A stretch of DNA of 64,000 nt, from the NCBI GenBank assembly GCA_038529265.1, contig JBCBDX010000009.1, positions 62,001 to 126,000 on the forward strand, given 5' to 3'. The notes below the pieces were generated by a model. It did not search any database. It was given only the letters and a program-made list of their open reading frames with translations, and had not been told where the DNA came from. The translations under genes were made by a program, and so were the position numbers. This document shows positions 1-7,085 of this stretch, piece by piece. Every line of letters starts with the position of its first letter. Position 1 is the stretch's first letter. Source of the DNA: JBCBDX01 sp038529265. Lineage in GTDB: Bacteria > Pseudomonadota > Alphaproteobacteria > Rhizobiales > Rhizobiaceae.

Positions 1-166
1 CTTCTGCCACAAGGTTACAGCCGCGCTCGCCGAGGGATGGCAGTTGCACGGCGATCCCTCCTATGCATTTGATAGTGAAACAAAGATGATGCGTTGCGCA
101 CAAGCGGTCACCAAAAACGTGCCTGGAACTGACTATGACCCCAACGTCAAATTGGGTTCACTTTGA
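1..166 (+). CDS. DUF1737-like protein, C-terminal fragment
   Basis: The frame entering from the left edge (codons from base 2) is open for 54 codons to a TGA at 164-166. It reads FCHKVTAALAEGWQLHGDPS and then AFDSETKMMRCAQAVTK. A short helix ending in GWQLHGDPS is typical of the small DUF1737 proteins, whose function is not known. The start lies outside the window. The stop overlaps the TTG start of the next gene in a TTGA tetramer, which suggests translational coupling. Confidence 0.6.
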   Translation, partial: FCHKVTAALAEGWQLHGDPSYAFDSETKMMRCAQAVTKNVPGTDYDPNVKLGSL

Positions 167-840
167 AAAGTCTTGGACTCATATCCGGTCTGGCGGGCCT
201 CTTGCTGTCCTCACCAGTTTACGCCTGTTCTCTTTCGTTGATTCTGGCGATTGATGTGTCATCAAGTGTCAACTCTGATGAATATCTTCTCCAAGTTGGT
301 GGCACAGCCCGTGCGTTGGAAGATCCGGAAGTGGTGGCAGCGATTGAGGATGTCGGTGGCATCCAAATCATGGCGTTTGAATGGAGCGGGACCTACCGTC
401 ACTTTGAGATGGTTCCCTGGACATATGTTCAGAGCGCTGCGGATGTTTTTGGTGTGAGCGCTGCGCTCCGCTCGCATCAACGTGTACGCAGCGATTTGCC
501 AACTTCCATGGGAAGTGCGCTCGGATTTGCTGCGACGCGTTTTGGAAAGGCGCGTGTGCAATGCACACGGCAGGTGATCGATGTTTCCGGGGATGGCGTC
601 AACAATGAAGGCTTCGGGCCCACCGAGGCCTATGCCAATTTCCCGTTCGACGGTGTTCAGGTCAACGGCTTGGTGATCAAAGGCGCTGATCCAGACCCTG
701 AACCGTTTTATCGCGATGAAGTTCGATATGGTGTCGGTTCGTTTGTGGAAGTAGCGTTCGGTTTTGAGAATTTTGAAGGTGCCATGAAGCGCAAATTGCT
801 TCGGGAGATCCGCGGTGCGGTCCTGTCCATGGCGCGATAG
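163..840 (+). CDS. DUF1194 family secreted protein (von Willebrand A-like)
   Basis: 225 residues. An N-terminal hydrophobic stretch ending ..SSPVYA-C looks like a Sec signal peptide, so the protein is probably periplasmic. The mature part starts with LILAIDVSSSVNSDEY; the DxSxS at residues 31-35 resembles a metal-ion-dependent adhesion site of the vWFA fold. GTYRHFEMVPW, TSMGSALGFA and IDVSGDGVNNEG further on are family blocks of DUF1194, a mainly alphaproteobacterial family of unknown role. The only start fitting the signal peptide is TTG at 163, embedded in the TTGA overlap with the gene before it. A 193-codon frame on the opposite strand is a shadow. Confidence 0.8.
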   Translation: MKSLGLISGLAGLLLSSPVYACSLSLILAIDVSSSVNSDEYLLQVGGTARALEDPEVVAAIEDVGGIQIMAFEWSGTYRHFEMVPWTYVQSAADVFGVSAALRSHQRVRSDLPTSMGSALGFAATRFGKARVQCTRQVIDVSGDGVNNEGFGPTEAYANFPFDGVQVNGLVIKGADPDPEPFYRDEVRYGVGSFVEVAFGFENFEGAMKRKLLREIRGAVLSMAR

Positions 841-876
841 CACTTCTATGGATATCTAATTTCACATTGAGATAAA

Positions 877-951
877 TGGAGCGGGCGAGGCGATTCGAAC
901 GCCCGACCCCAACCTTGGCAAGGTTGTGCTCTACCCCTGAGCTACGCCCGC
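877..951 (-). tRNA. tRNA-Gly (anticodon GCC)
   Basis: On the minus strand the 75 bases fold as a complete cloverleaf. The acceptor stem is GCGGGCG/CGCCCGC, the D arm contains AGCTCAGGGGTAGAGC, the anticodon stem CAACC/GGTTG encloses loop TTGCCAA, and the T loop is GTTCGAATC. The anticodon GCC reads the GGC glycine codon. The 3' CCA is encoded. It lies alone between the DUF1194 gene and the deacylase gene. Confidence 0.97.
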
Positions 952-1078
952 TCGGCGCTTCCGAAGAAGTCGGCGCTATATGCGCCAACGCAATCGCCAA
1001 TGCAAGCGCCAATTTTCCGGTTTTCTCTTGCGTTTTTAATTGGCATTGGCCAATCGATCCGAAACGGACAGACTTACC

Positions 1079-1588
1079 ATGACAAAGACAAGCAACGCGC
1101 TATTTGCCCATCTCGATGCGTTGGGAATTTCCTATAAAAATCATGAACATGAACCGGTTTTCACGGTTGCGGAAAGCCAAGCTTTGCGTGATGAGATTTC
1201 AGGTGGTCATACCAAGAACCTGTTCCTGAAAGACAAAAAGGGCCGCTATTTCCTCCTCACGGTTGGTGAAGATGCGGAAATTGATCTTAAACGGATTCAC
1301 ACGCTTATCGGCGCGCAGGGGCGGGTCTCCTTCGGCAAGCCAGAGGCACTGATGGAGCTGTTGGGGGTTATTCCGGGGGCTGTAACTGCCTTTGGTGTGA
1401 TCAACGACACTGAGAACCAGGTGACGTTGATCTTTGACGAAGCGCTCATGGCAAATGAAGTCGTCAACTGTCACCCGCTTCGCAATGATGCGACTACCTC
1501 TATCGCATCGACTGACCTGCAAACCTTCGTTGAATCAACCAGTCATGAATATCGTGTCTTGAAACTGTCGCAGCCCGAGGCGACATAG
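1079..1588 (+). CDS. Prolyl-tRNA editing protein, YbaK/ProXp-ala family
   Basis: 169 residues from the ATG at 1079; upstream in-frame TTG codons would only add residues resembling non-coding DNA. The YbaK/EbsC fold is indicated by NHEHEPVFTVAESQ, then GGHTKNLFLKDKKGRYFLLTV and LGVIPGAVTAFGVINDT near residue 100. The family hydrolyses mischarged aminoacyl-tRNA in trans; proteins with the TKNLFLKDKKG block are usually of the ProXp-ala/PrdX type, which clears Ala-tRNA(Pro). The substrate is inferred from family resemblance. It ends 25 bases before cnoX in the same direction. Confidence 0.87.
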   Translation: MTKTSNALFAHLDALGISYKNHEHEPVFTVAESQALRDEISGGHTKNLFLKDKKGRYFLLTVGEDAEIDLKRIHTLIGAQGRVSFGKPEALMELLGVIPGAVTAFGVINDTENQVTLIFDEALMANEVVNCHPLRNDATTSIASTDLQTFVESTSHEYRVLKLSQPEAT

Positions 1589-1613
1589 GCGCAAAGACAG
1601 AGACGAGCCCATT

Positions 1614-2612
1614 ATGACTTCTTCCAATGATAATCCTTTTGCCGGTTCGACGGGCGGCTACGGTGCGCAAAGTGTTGGTTATACAACCGAAACTGAGCCA
1701 ACCGTGACTGCAAGCCGTGAAAAATCGTCTGGCCCGTTGATCAAGGACACCACGACGGCTGAGTTCACGAAGGATGTTGTCGAGGAGAGTCGCCAACAGC
1801 CGGTGCTTATTGACTTTTGGGCGCCATGGTGTGGACCTTGCAAGCAGCTCACGCCAATTCTTGAAGCTGCCGTTCAAAAGTCGGGCGGCAAGATCAAACT
1901 TGTAAAAATGAACATCGATGAGCACCCTGCGATTGCTGGTCAGATGGGCGTGCAATCCATACCTGCCGTATTGGCGTTTTCCAACGGACAGCCAATAGAT
2001 GGCTTCATGGGCGCTTTGCCGGAAAGCCAGGTTCAAGCCTTTATCGATAAAATCGTTGCAGCAGCCGGATCAGACCCGGAAGCGGAGATGGTTGAGCAAG
2101 CCTTGAAGGAGGCCGCAGAAGCAGTAGCTGCGGGCGATGCAGCCGGTGCGGCCCAACTCTATGCCGCCGTTTTGCAGCAGGAGCCCGAGAATGCCATTGC
2201 CTTTGCAGGCATGGCGGGTTTGATGATCGATAATGGTCAGGCAGATCGTGCGAAATCCATGCTGGAAACCGTACCGGAGGCCATCAAGGACGATCCTTTG
2301 CTTGCGTCGGTCAAAACACGCCTGGAGCTTGCAGAAAAAGTAGCAGCAATTGGTGATCCCGCTGCGTTGGAAGCGCGCCTTACCGCAGACGAAAATGATC
2401 ATGATGCACGTTTTGACCTGGCTCTGATTGCCAATGCCCAAAGCAGCCGGGAAGTGGCTGCTGACCATCTGCTTAAAATCATGGAGAAAGACCGTGATTG
2501 GCGCGAAGATGGCGCGCGAAAAGAGCTTCTCGTCCTTTTTGAAGCGTGGGGCCCAACCGATCCCGCAACGGTTGCAGCACGCCGCAAACTCTCCAGCATC
2601 TTATTCCGCTAG
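1614..2612 (+). CDS. cnoX: Chaperedoxin CnoX (thioredoxin domain plus TPR region)
   Basis: 332 residues. A thioredoxin domain (about 45-155) carries the active site WCGPC at 72-76, followed by a helical TPR-like region (about 165-332) ending with the family block HDARFDLALIANAQ. This is the CnoX/YbbN architecture, a holdase that protects proteins under oxidative stress and hands them to GroEL/DnaK. Both active-site cysteines are present, as in Caulobacter CnoX and unlike the E. coli protein, so thiol reduction is probably retained. The first 40 residues are low-complexity and glycine/threonine rich. Cytoplasmic; no signal peptide. Confidence 0.9.
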   Translation: MTSSNDNPFAGSTGGYGAQSVGYTTETEPTVTASREKSSGPLIKDTTTAEFTKDVVEESRQQPVLIDFWAPWCGPCKQLTPILEAAVQKSGGKIKLVKMNIDEHPAIAGQMGVQSIPAVLAFSNGQPIDGFMGALPESQVQAFIDKIVAAAGSDPEAEMVEQALKEAAEAVAAGDAAGAAQLYAAVLQQEPENAIAFAGMAGLMIDNGQADRAKSMLETVPEAIKDDPLLASVKTRLELAEKVAAIGDPAALEARLTADENDHDARFDLALIANAQSSREVAADHLLKIMEKDRDWREDGARKELLVLFEAWGPTDPATVAARRKLSSILFR

Positions 2613-2679
2613 CAGGACATCGCCTGCCATTGCCGGATGCGTGCGGCGCACCATGTATGTAAATAATGGAGCGCACTGT

Positions 2680-3351
2680 ATGAAAGCCGGAAACCAGACC
2701 TATCGAGACGTGGATGATATCCCGGCTGTCGTATCGGTTTTTCCATTATCTGGTGCGTTGTTGTTGCCAGGTACGCAGATGCCGCTAAATCTGTTTGAGC
2801 CACGCTATTTGGCTATGTTTGACGCAGCGTTGGCCACAAACCGTTTGATTGGTATGGTTCAACCGGTCTTTTCTGGAGATGAGGGCCCCGCCGATAGACC
2901 CAATTTGTGCCGCGTTGGCTGCCTGGGGCGTATAACGGCTTACTCCGAGACCGGCGATGGGCGCTATGTCATAACTTTGCAGGGTGTCTGCCGTTATCGC
3001 ATCCTTGAGGAATTGTCAGTCGCGACACCGTTCCGGCAATGCCGAATCGCGCCTTTCGCATCTGATTTGGCTGAAGCTGACCAAGGCGATGACGTGGATC
3101 GTGCCGCTCTCCTCGAAGCGTTTAAGAGCTATCTGGAAGCCAATGAACTTGAAGCGGACTGGGAGAGTGTTGAGAAGGCTGCCAATGCACCGCTGGTCAA
3201 TGCACTTTCCGTCATGTCGCCTTATGGTTCTGCGGAAAAACAAGCTCTCCTGGAAGCTCAAACGATCAAGGCGCGCGCTGAGACTTTGATCGCCATCACG
3301 GAGATGACGCTTGCGCGCGGCAGTGACGATTTCAAACAAACGCTGCAGTAA
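2680..3351 (+). CDS. LON substrate-binding-domain protein
   Basis: 223 residues. The start is the ATG at 2680, preceded by GGAG at good spacing. The frame stays open further upstream, but only by overlapping cnoX. The sequence begins MKAGNQTYRDVDDIPAVVSV and continues FPLSGALLLPGTQMPLNLFEPRY, the N-terminal (substrate-recognition) domain of Lon protease without ATPase or protease domains. These stand-alone Lon-N proteins are common in alphaproteobacteria; a role in recognising or delivering substrates is likely but not shown. It sits between cnoX and the Trm112-like gene, a common order in Rhizobiales. Confidence 0.85.
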   Translation: MKAGNQTYRDVDDIPAVVSVFPLSGALLLPGTQMPLNLFEPRYLAMFDAALATNRLIGMVQPVFSGDEGPADRPNLCRVGCLGRITAYSETGDGRYVITLQGVCRYRILEELSVATPFRQCRIAPFASDLAEADQGDDVDRAALLEAFKSYLEANELEADWESVEKAANAPLVNALSVMSPYGSAEKQALLEAQTIKARAETLIAITEMTLARGSDDFKQTLQ

Positions 3352-3407
3352 GCTCTCGGTGTTTGAACTGCGTTGCGGTGTTGGCAGATGCATCGTATTC
3401 AATGTTC

Positions 3408-3662
3408 ATGTCGGAAGAAAAGACACCAGAAACTGAAACGTCCACCAGTGAAGAGCAGTCTGGTCTGGACGATGCCATGGTTCAATTGCTTGTTTGTCCG
3501 CTGACCAAACAGCCATTGACCTACGATAAGGAAGCCGACGAGTTTATTTCCAAAGCGGCGCAGTTGGCTTATCCGGTTCGAGGCGGGGTACCCATTTTAC
3601 TGCCTTCCGAAGCACGTTCGCTGGACGCGCCTACGGGCACTTCATCATGGCAAGATGAGTGA
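3408..3662 (+). CDS. Trm112-like protein
   Basis: 84 residues from ATG 3408 (ATG 3402 two codons earlier is also possible). The core is LLVCPLTKQPLTYDKEADEF followed by AQLAYPVRGGVPILLPSEAR, the Trm112/YcaR fold. In eukaryotes and archaea Trm112 is an activating subunit for methyltransferases that modify tRNA, rRNA and release factors; the bacterial partners are poorly known. The zinc-site cysteines of the eukaryotic protein are reduced to a single CP here, as in other alphaproteobacterial members. The N-terminal 20 residues are acidic and probably disordered. Same strand as its neighbours. Confidence 0.82.
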   Translation: MSEEKTPETETSTSEEQSGLDDAMVQLLVCPLTKQPLTYDKEADEFISKAAQLAYPVRGGVPILLPSEARSLDAPTGTSSWQDE

Positions 3663-3675
3663 TTGATCGGGCGTG

Positions 3676-4263
3676 ATGGCTAAAGCCGCTTCATCAATGA
3701 GCAAGGGGCAAGCTCGCCGCGAAGCGTTGACGCTCGCTGCTGCTGAACTCTTTTGGCGACGTGGCTTCGATGCGACCAGTATTGCTGATGTTGCCAAAGC
3801 AGCTGAGGTACCCGTCGGCAATGTCTACTACTATTTCAAGACCAAGGCTGACATTGCAAACGCTGTCGCGCAACTATTCGTTCAGCAGACCGAGGCCCTG
3901 ATTGTCGAGGTAGAGGCCGAAGCAAAATCGCCGCGTGAGGCTGTCAGATTGACCATTCAACGCCTGAAATCATCTCAGGCTGATCGTGTTGCCTACGGGT
4001 GTCCCATTGCATCGGCCTGCCATGAGTTTTTAAGAGCCGCGCCATCGGCTGCTGAAGTTGCAGCACAAAGCTTCTCGCTATTGTCGAGTTTTTGGGCCCG
4101 GAAACTGACCGAAGCCGGTCACCGGCCTTATGTCGCTTTGGCACGCGCGCGCGCCTTACTGTGTGAATGGCAGGGCGGTATCGCGCTTGCACATTCGTTG
4201 AGGGAAACGCAAGTTCTGTCCGAAGCGATGGCACGCATGGAACGTATGGCGTTACAAGGCTAA
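3676..4263 (+). CDS. TetR/AcrR family transcriptional regulator
   Basis: 195 residues from ATG 3676, immediately after an in-frame GTG. The N-terminal DNA-binding domain (about 10-60) has the TetR pattern: ALTLAAAELFWRRGFDATSI, then DVAKAAEVPVGNVYYYFKTK as the helix-turn-helix. The C-terminal ligand domain includes YGCPIASACHEFLRAAPSAA, resembling the YxaF/LmrA-type TetR_C group. It is only 13 bases after the Trm112 gene and converges on the UbiH-family gene. The palindromic site at 5528-5555 is a candidate target because it is the nearest one; nothing in the sequence proves it. Confidence 0.85.
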   Translation: MAKAASSMSKGQARREALTLAAAELFWRRGFDATSIADVAKAAEVPVGNVYYYFKTKADIANAVAQLFVQQTEALIVEVEAEAKSPREAVRLTIQRLKSSQADRVAYGCPIASACHEFLRAAPSAAEVAAQSFSLLSSFWARKLTEAGHRPYVALARARALLCEWQGGIALAHSLRETQVLSEAMARMERMALQG

Positions 4264-4269
4264 GACGCC

Positions 4270-5505
4270 TTAGAGCGACTCGCCCCTTAAAAGCCGTGGC
4301 GCATCACCAACGAGACCAGCTGCTTGTTTGATGAAAAAGTCTTTGGCAAACGGCATACGATCCACCAGACCCAGGCCGATGTTTCTCACGGCTCTTAACG
4401 GCATGATGTCATTTGAAAAGAGACGGTTCAGCACGTCAGTTGTAACGCCCATTTGCACTGTATCAAAACGGCGCCAACGCTCATAACGCTGCAGGACATC
4501 TAGTGTCCCAAAGTCCTGCCCGTTACGATGGGCTTCAACAATTGTCTCAGCTAGAGCGGCAACATCCTTGAACCCCAAGTTCAATCCCTGCCCCGCAATG
4601 GGGTGGATGCCGTGGGCGGCATCGCCAGCAAGGGCAAAGCGGCTTTGTACAAAGTCGCGCGCCAATGTCAGGCCGAGCGGATAAGCGCGTGGCTGCGTTT
4701 CCAACTTTATCGATCCCAGATGAAGACCAAATCGCCGTTCCAGCTCAATTTCGAAACTGAGCGGGTCGGTATTGATTAGTCGTTCAGCGTCGTGCGTCGA
4801 TTCGGTCCAAACGATGGACGAACGATTGTCCTTCAATGGAAGGATTGCAAATGGTCCGGCAGGCAAGAAATGCTCAATGGCTTGGCCACCATGGTCACGT
4901 TCATGGGCAATGGTCGCAACAATGCCGGATTGGCCATACTCCCAAGAGACGGTTTTAATGCCCGCTTTGTCGCGTAAGCTGGAGCGAACACCGTCGGCGG
5001 CGATCAAGAGTTTCGCTGAGATTGCGGTTCCATCGGCCGATTGGATATCTACCTTTCCATCGACTTCGACAAAGCTGTCGATAGAAACGCCTTGGACTAT
5101 TTCAACGCCCGCTTTCTTGGCTTTTGCCCGCAACGAACGCACCAATTCAACATTGGGTATCATATGCGCAAAAGGCTCATCTTCGCTCACGTTGCCGTCA
5201 AAGGTCAGAAAGACGGGCCGAACCGGATCATTTGTCCGGCTATCGGTCACGATCATTTCCGTCATCGCTTGCGCATATGGTTCAAGATCAGACCAGCAGC
5301 CCATTTTCGAGAGCATGCGCGAAGCAGCAGCGGCTATGGCAGAAGCGCGGCCATCCTTTTCCCACATGCCCGCAGGCGCGCCATCAAAAACAATAATCTT
5401 CAGGTCGGGAGCGCCTTGCGCAATGGCGACGGCAGCAGCTAGTCCAACATAGCCAGCCCCGGCGACGATTATGTCGGCGTTTTCAGGATTTGGCTTGCGC
5501 GACAT
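4270..5505 (-). CDS. UbiH/UbiF/Coq6 family FAD-dependent hydroxylase
   Basis: 411 residues from the ATG at 5505. The N-terminal dinucleotide fold shows IIVAGAGYVGLAAAVAIAQ (GxGxxG at about 16-21). The second FAD motif GDAAHGIHPIAGQGLNLGFKD is near residue 290. This is the aromatic-ring monooxygenase family of ubiquinone biosynthesis, which adds hydroxyls to the polyprenyl phenol ring. Alphaproteobacterial members differ in regiospecificity (UbiH, UbiL, UbiM), so the exact position hydroxylated cannot be assigned. It is divergent from tesB and converges with the TetR gene at a 6-base gap. Confidence 0.85.
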   Translation of the reverse strand: MSRKPNPENADIIVAGAGYVGLAAAVAIAQGAPDLKIIVFDGAPAGMWEKDGRASAIAAAASRMLSKMGCWSDLEPYAQAMTEMIVTDSRTNDPVRPVFLTFDGNVSEDEPFAHMIPNVELVRSLRAKAKKAGVEIVQGVSIDSFVEVDGKVDIQSADGTAISAKLLIAADGVRSSLRDKAGIKTVSWEYGQSGIVATIAHERDHGGQAIEHFLPAGPFAILPLKDNRSSIVWTESTHDAERLINTDPLSFEIELERRFGLHLGSIKLETQPRAYPLGLTLARDFVQSRFALAGDAAHGIHPIAGQGLNLGFKDVAALAETIVEAHRNGQDFGTLDVLQRYERWRRFDTVQMGVTTDVLNRLFSNDIMPLRAVRNIGLGLVDRMPFAKDFFIKQAAGLVGDAPRLLRGESL

Positions 5506-5527
5506 AATCGTCGTCCTCAAATTTTGC

Positions 5528-5555
5528 TTGCGTAACGTTACGCAATGTTGCGTAA
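5528..5555. promoter_or_regulatory. Three phased half-sites forming two overlapping palindromes
   Basis: TTGCGTAA (5528-5535), its reverse complement TTACGCAA (5538-5545) and TTGCGTAA again (5548-5555) begin exactly 10 bases apart. The first two form a perfect 18-base palindrome with CG in the centre; the second and third form another with TG in the centre. The site lies in the 115-base gap between the divergent UbiH-family and tesB start codons. This is the architecture of an operator bound cooperatively by a dimeric repressor on one helix face. The binding protein is unknown; the nearby TetR protein is a candidate. Confidence 0.6.
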
Positions 5556-5620
5556 GGTCTAAAGTAATTTATGCCTTTTTCGGGCGGGGCAACAGTATCA
5601 GCTTATATGGAAATTGTCGC

Positions 5621-6484
5621 ATGGGGTCAGCGGTCGAACGCTTGGTGAACTATTTGAGCCTTGAAGCACAAGGTAATGATGTCTTTGTCGGACAGAGCCC
5701 GCAGACCGGGCGCCAGCGTGTGTTTGGTGGTCAGGTAATTGGCCAGGCGATGGTTGCCGCCGCAAGCACGATCGGCGCAGATCGCCATATGCATTCTCTA
5801 CACTGTTACTTTATGCGTGGCGGGGACCCGACAGTGCCGATTGAGTATCATGTGCAAAGGCTGCGTGATGGTCTGAGCTTTTCAACAAGGCAAGTGACGG
5901 CTTGGCAGCATGGTAAGGCGATATATACGCTAACCGGCTCCTTTCAGCGTGAAGAAGAGGGTTTGGCTTTCGAAGCGCAGATGCCCTCGGGTATGCCGCT
6001 TCCGGAGGAACTTTTAAGCGAGACCGAGTTCGTTGAAACTTACGGGGAGAAGCTTCCTGACAGTGTGCGCCAGTATTACCGCCGCGAGCGCCCGATTGAA
6101 TTGCGGCCCGTCTCGCTAGCGCATTATTTTACCGAAGAACCACTCGATGCGCAGCAGCTGGTTTGGGTTCGTCCAACGGCGCTGGTTCCTTCTGACAGGC
6201 TCACACAGGCAGCCGTTCTTGCCTATCTGTCGGACATGACATTGCTGGATACGGCGCTTTTTGCCCACGGCCGATCGATTTTCGATCCAAAACTTCAGGT
6301 TGCCAGTTTGGACCATTCAATGTGGTTCCACCGGCAACATGCGCTCGATGATTGGCTGCTTTATGTTCAGGATAGTCCAAGCACTTCCGGTAGCCGCGGA
6401 TTTACACGTGGCACTTTTTTCACTCGCCATGGCGATCTAATCGCTTCAACGGCCCAAGAAGGGCTCATCCGCCTAAAGAGTTAA
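5621..6484 (+). CDS. tesB: Acyl-CoA thioesterase II
   Basis: 287 residues from the ATG at 5621. Longer in-frame extensions upstream would run through the divergent promoter region and the palindrome. The double hot-dog fold is seen in VFGGQVIGQAMVAAASTI, HSLHCYFMRGGDPTVPIEYH and, in the second half, SLDHSMWFHRQHALDDWLLY plus RGFTRGTFFTRHGDLIAS. The family hydrolyses medium and long acyl-CoA to free fatty acid and CoA. Length matches E. coli TesB (286). It shares its regulatory region with the UbiH-family gene. Confidence 0.92.
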   Translation: MGSAVERLVNYLSLEAQGNDVFVGQSPQTGRQRVFGGQVIGQAMVAAASTIGADRHMHSLHCYFMRGGDPTVPIEYHVQRLRDGLSFSTRQVTAWQHGKAIYTLTGSFQREEEGLAFEAQMPSGMPLPEELLSETEFVETYGEKLPDSVRQYYRRERPIELRPVSLAHYFTEEPLDAQQLVWVRPTALVPSDRLTQAAVLAYLSDMTLLDTALFAHGRSIFDPKLQVASLDHSMWFHRQHALDDWLLYVQDSPSTSGSRGFTRGTFFTRHGDLIASTAQEGLIRLKS

Positions 6485-6510
6485 TCAAAGGCTAAGTTGA
6501 ACATTTCCGC

Positions 6511-6527
6511 TGCACAATATTTGTGCA
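6511..6527. promoter_or_regulatory. NtrC binding site upstream of glnK
   Basis: The bases TGCACAATATTTGTGCA match the NtrC enhancer pattern TGCAC-N7-GTGCA exactly in both arms. The site is about 100 bases upstream of the sigma-54-like promoter for glnK-amtB, a normal distance for an NtrC enhancer. Together they indicate induction of glnK-amtB under nitrogen limitation. Confidence 0.8.
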
Positions 6528-6611
6528 ATTGATGATTTGTGATGCAATTGGCGGCACTTGCTCCACAATTGTATCATAAAATTGCCATGTTTTCGGCACG
6601 ATCGGCCGGAC

Positions 6612-6626
6612 TGGCACGCTTCATGT
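6612..6626 (+). promoter_or_regulatory. Sigma-54 (-24/-12) promoter of glnK-amtB
   Basis: TGGCACG at 6612-6618 is a perfect -24 element. After four bases follows ATGT, a weak version of the TTGC -12 element with the invariant G preserved at correct spacing. It lies 88 bases upstream of the glnK start and downstream of the NtrC site. The weak -12 leaves some doubt, but position and partner site support the call. Confidence 0.65.
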
Positions 6627-6713
6627 ATTTCACGAGGCAGAGGGTGAGGAAACCTTCAAATCCACGCTGCGGTGCAGTTGCCGCGGTATAATCTCAATGG
6701 GGAAACAGAGTTC

Positions 6714-7052
6714 ATGAAAATCATCATGGCCATCATCAAGCCCTTCAAACTGGATGAAGTGCGTGAAGCACTGACCGGTTTGGGCGTTCAGGGCCTGACC
6801 GTCACCGAGGTCAAGGGCTATGGGCGTCAAAAGGGTCACACTGAAATCTATCGTGGCGCCGAATACGCCATCAGCTTTTTGCCCAAGCTGAAGGTTGAAC
6901 TGGTTGTCGACGATGACATGGTTGAAAAGGTCATCGACGCCATCTCAGGCGCAGCCAAAACCGGACAAATCGGCGACGGCAAAATCTTCGTTCATTCCAT
7001 CGATCAAGCCGTACGCATCCGTACCGGCGAAACCGATTCTGAAGCGCTGTAA
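6714..7052 (+). CDS. glnK: Nitrogen regulatory protein P-II (GlnK)
   Basis: 112 residues, the standard PII length, from ATG 6714 (MKIIMAIIKPFKLDEVREAL). The T-loop GRQKGHTEIYRGAEY includes Tyr51, the uridylylation site. VDDDMVEKVIDAI and GQIGDGKIFV are the B- and C-loop regions that bind ATP/ADP and 2-oxoglutarate. The protein senses carbon/nitrogen status, is modified by GlnD and blocks AmtB when nitrogen is ample. Co-location with amtB 33 bases downstream and the NtrC/sigma-54 control region argue for GlnK rather than GlnB. Confidence 0.95.
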   Translation: MKIIMAIIKPFKLDEVREALTGLGVQGLTVTEVKGYGRQKGHTEIYRGAEYAISFLPKLKVELVVDDDMVEKVIDAISGAAKTGQIGDGKIFVHSIDQAVRIRTGETDSEAL

Positions 7053-7085
7053 AGCGCTGGCATGATGGTTAGGAGTTTGACACAC

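Noticed and set aside
262..843. 193-codon frame on the minus strand over the DUF1194 gene
   Set aside because: It is fully antisense to a gene with clear family motifs and a signal peptide; its own translation resembles no family.
4772..5452. 226-codon plus-strand frame
   Set aside because: Antisense to the UbiH-family hydroxylase, whose FAD motifs are intact.
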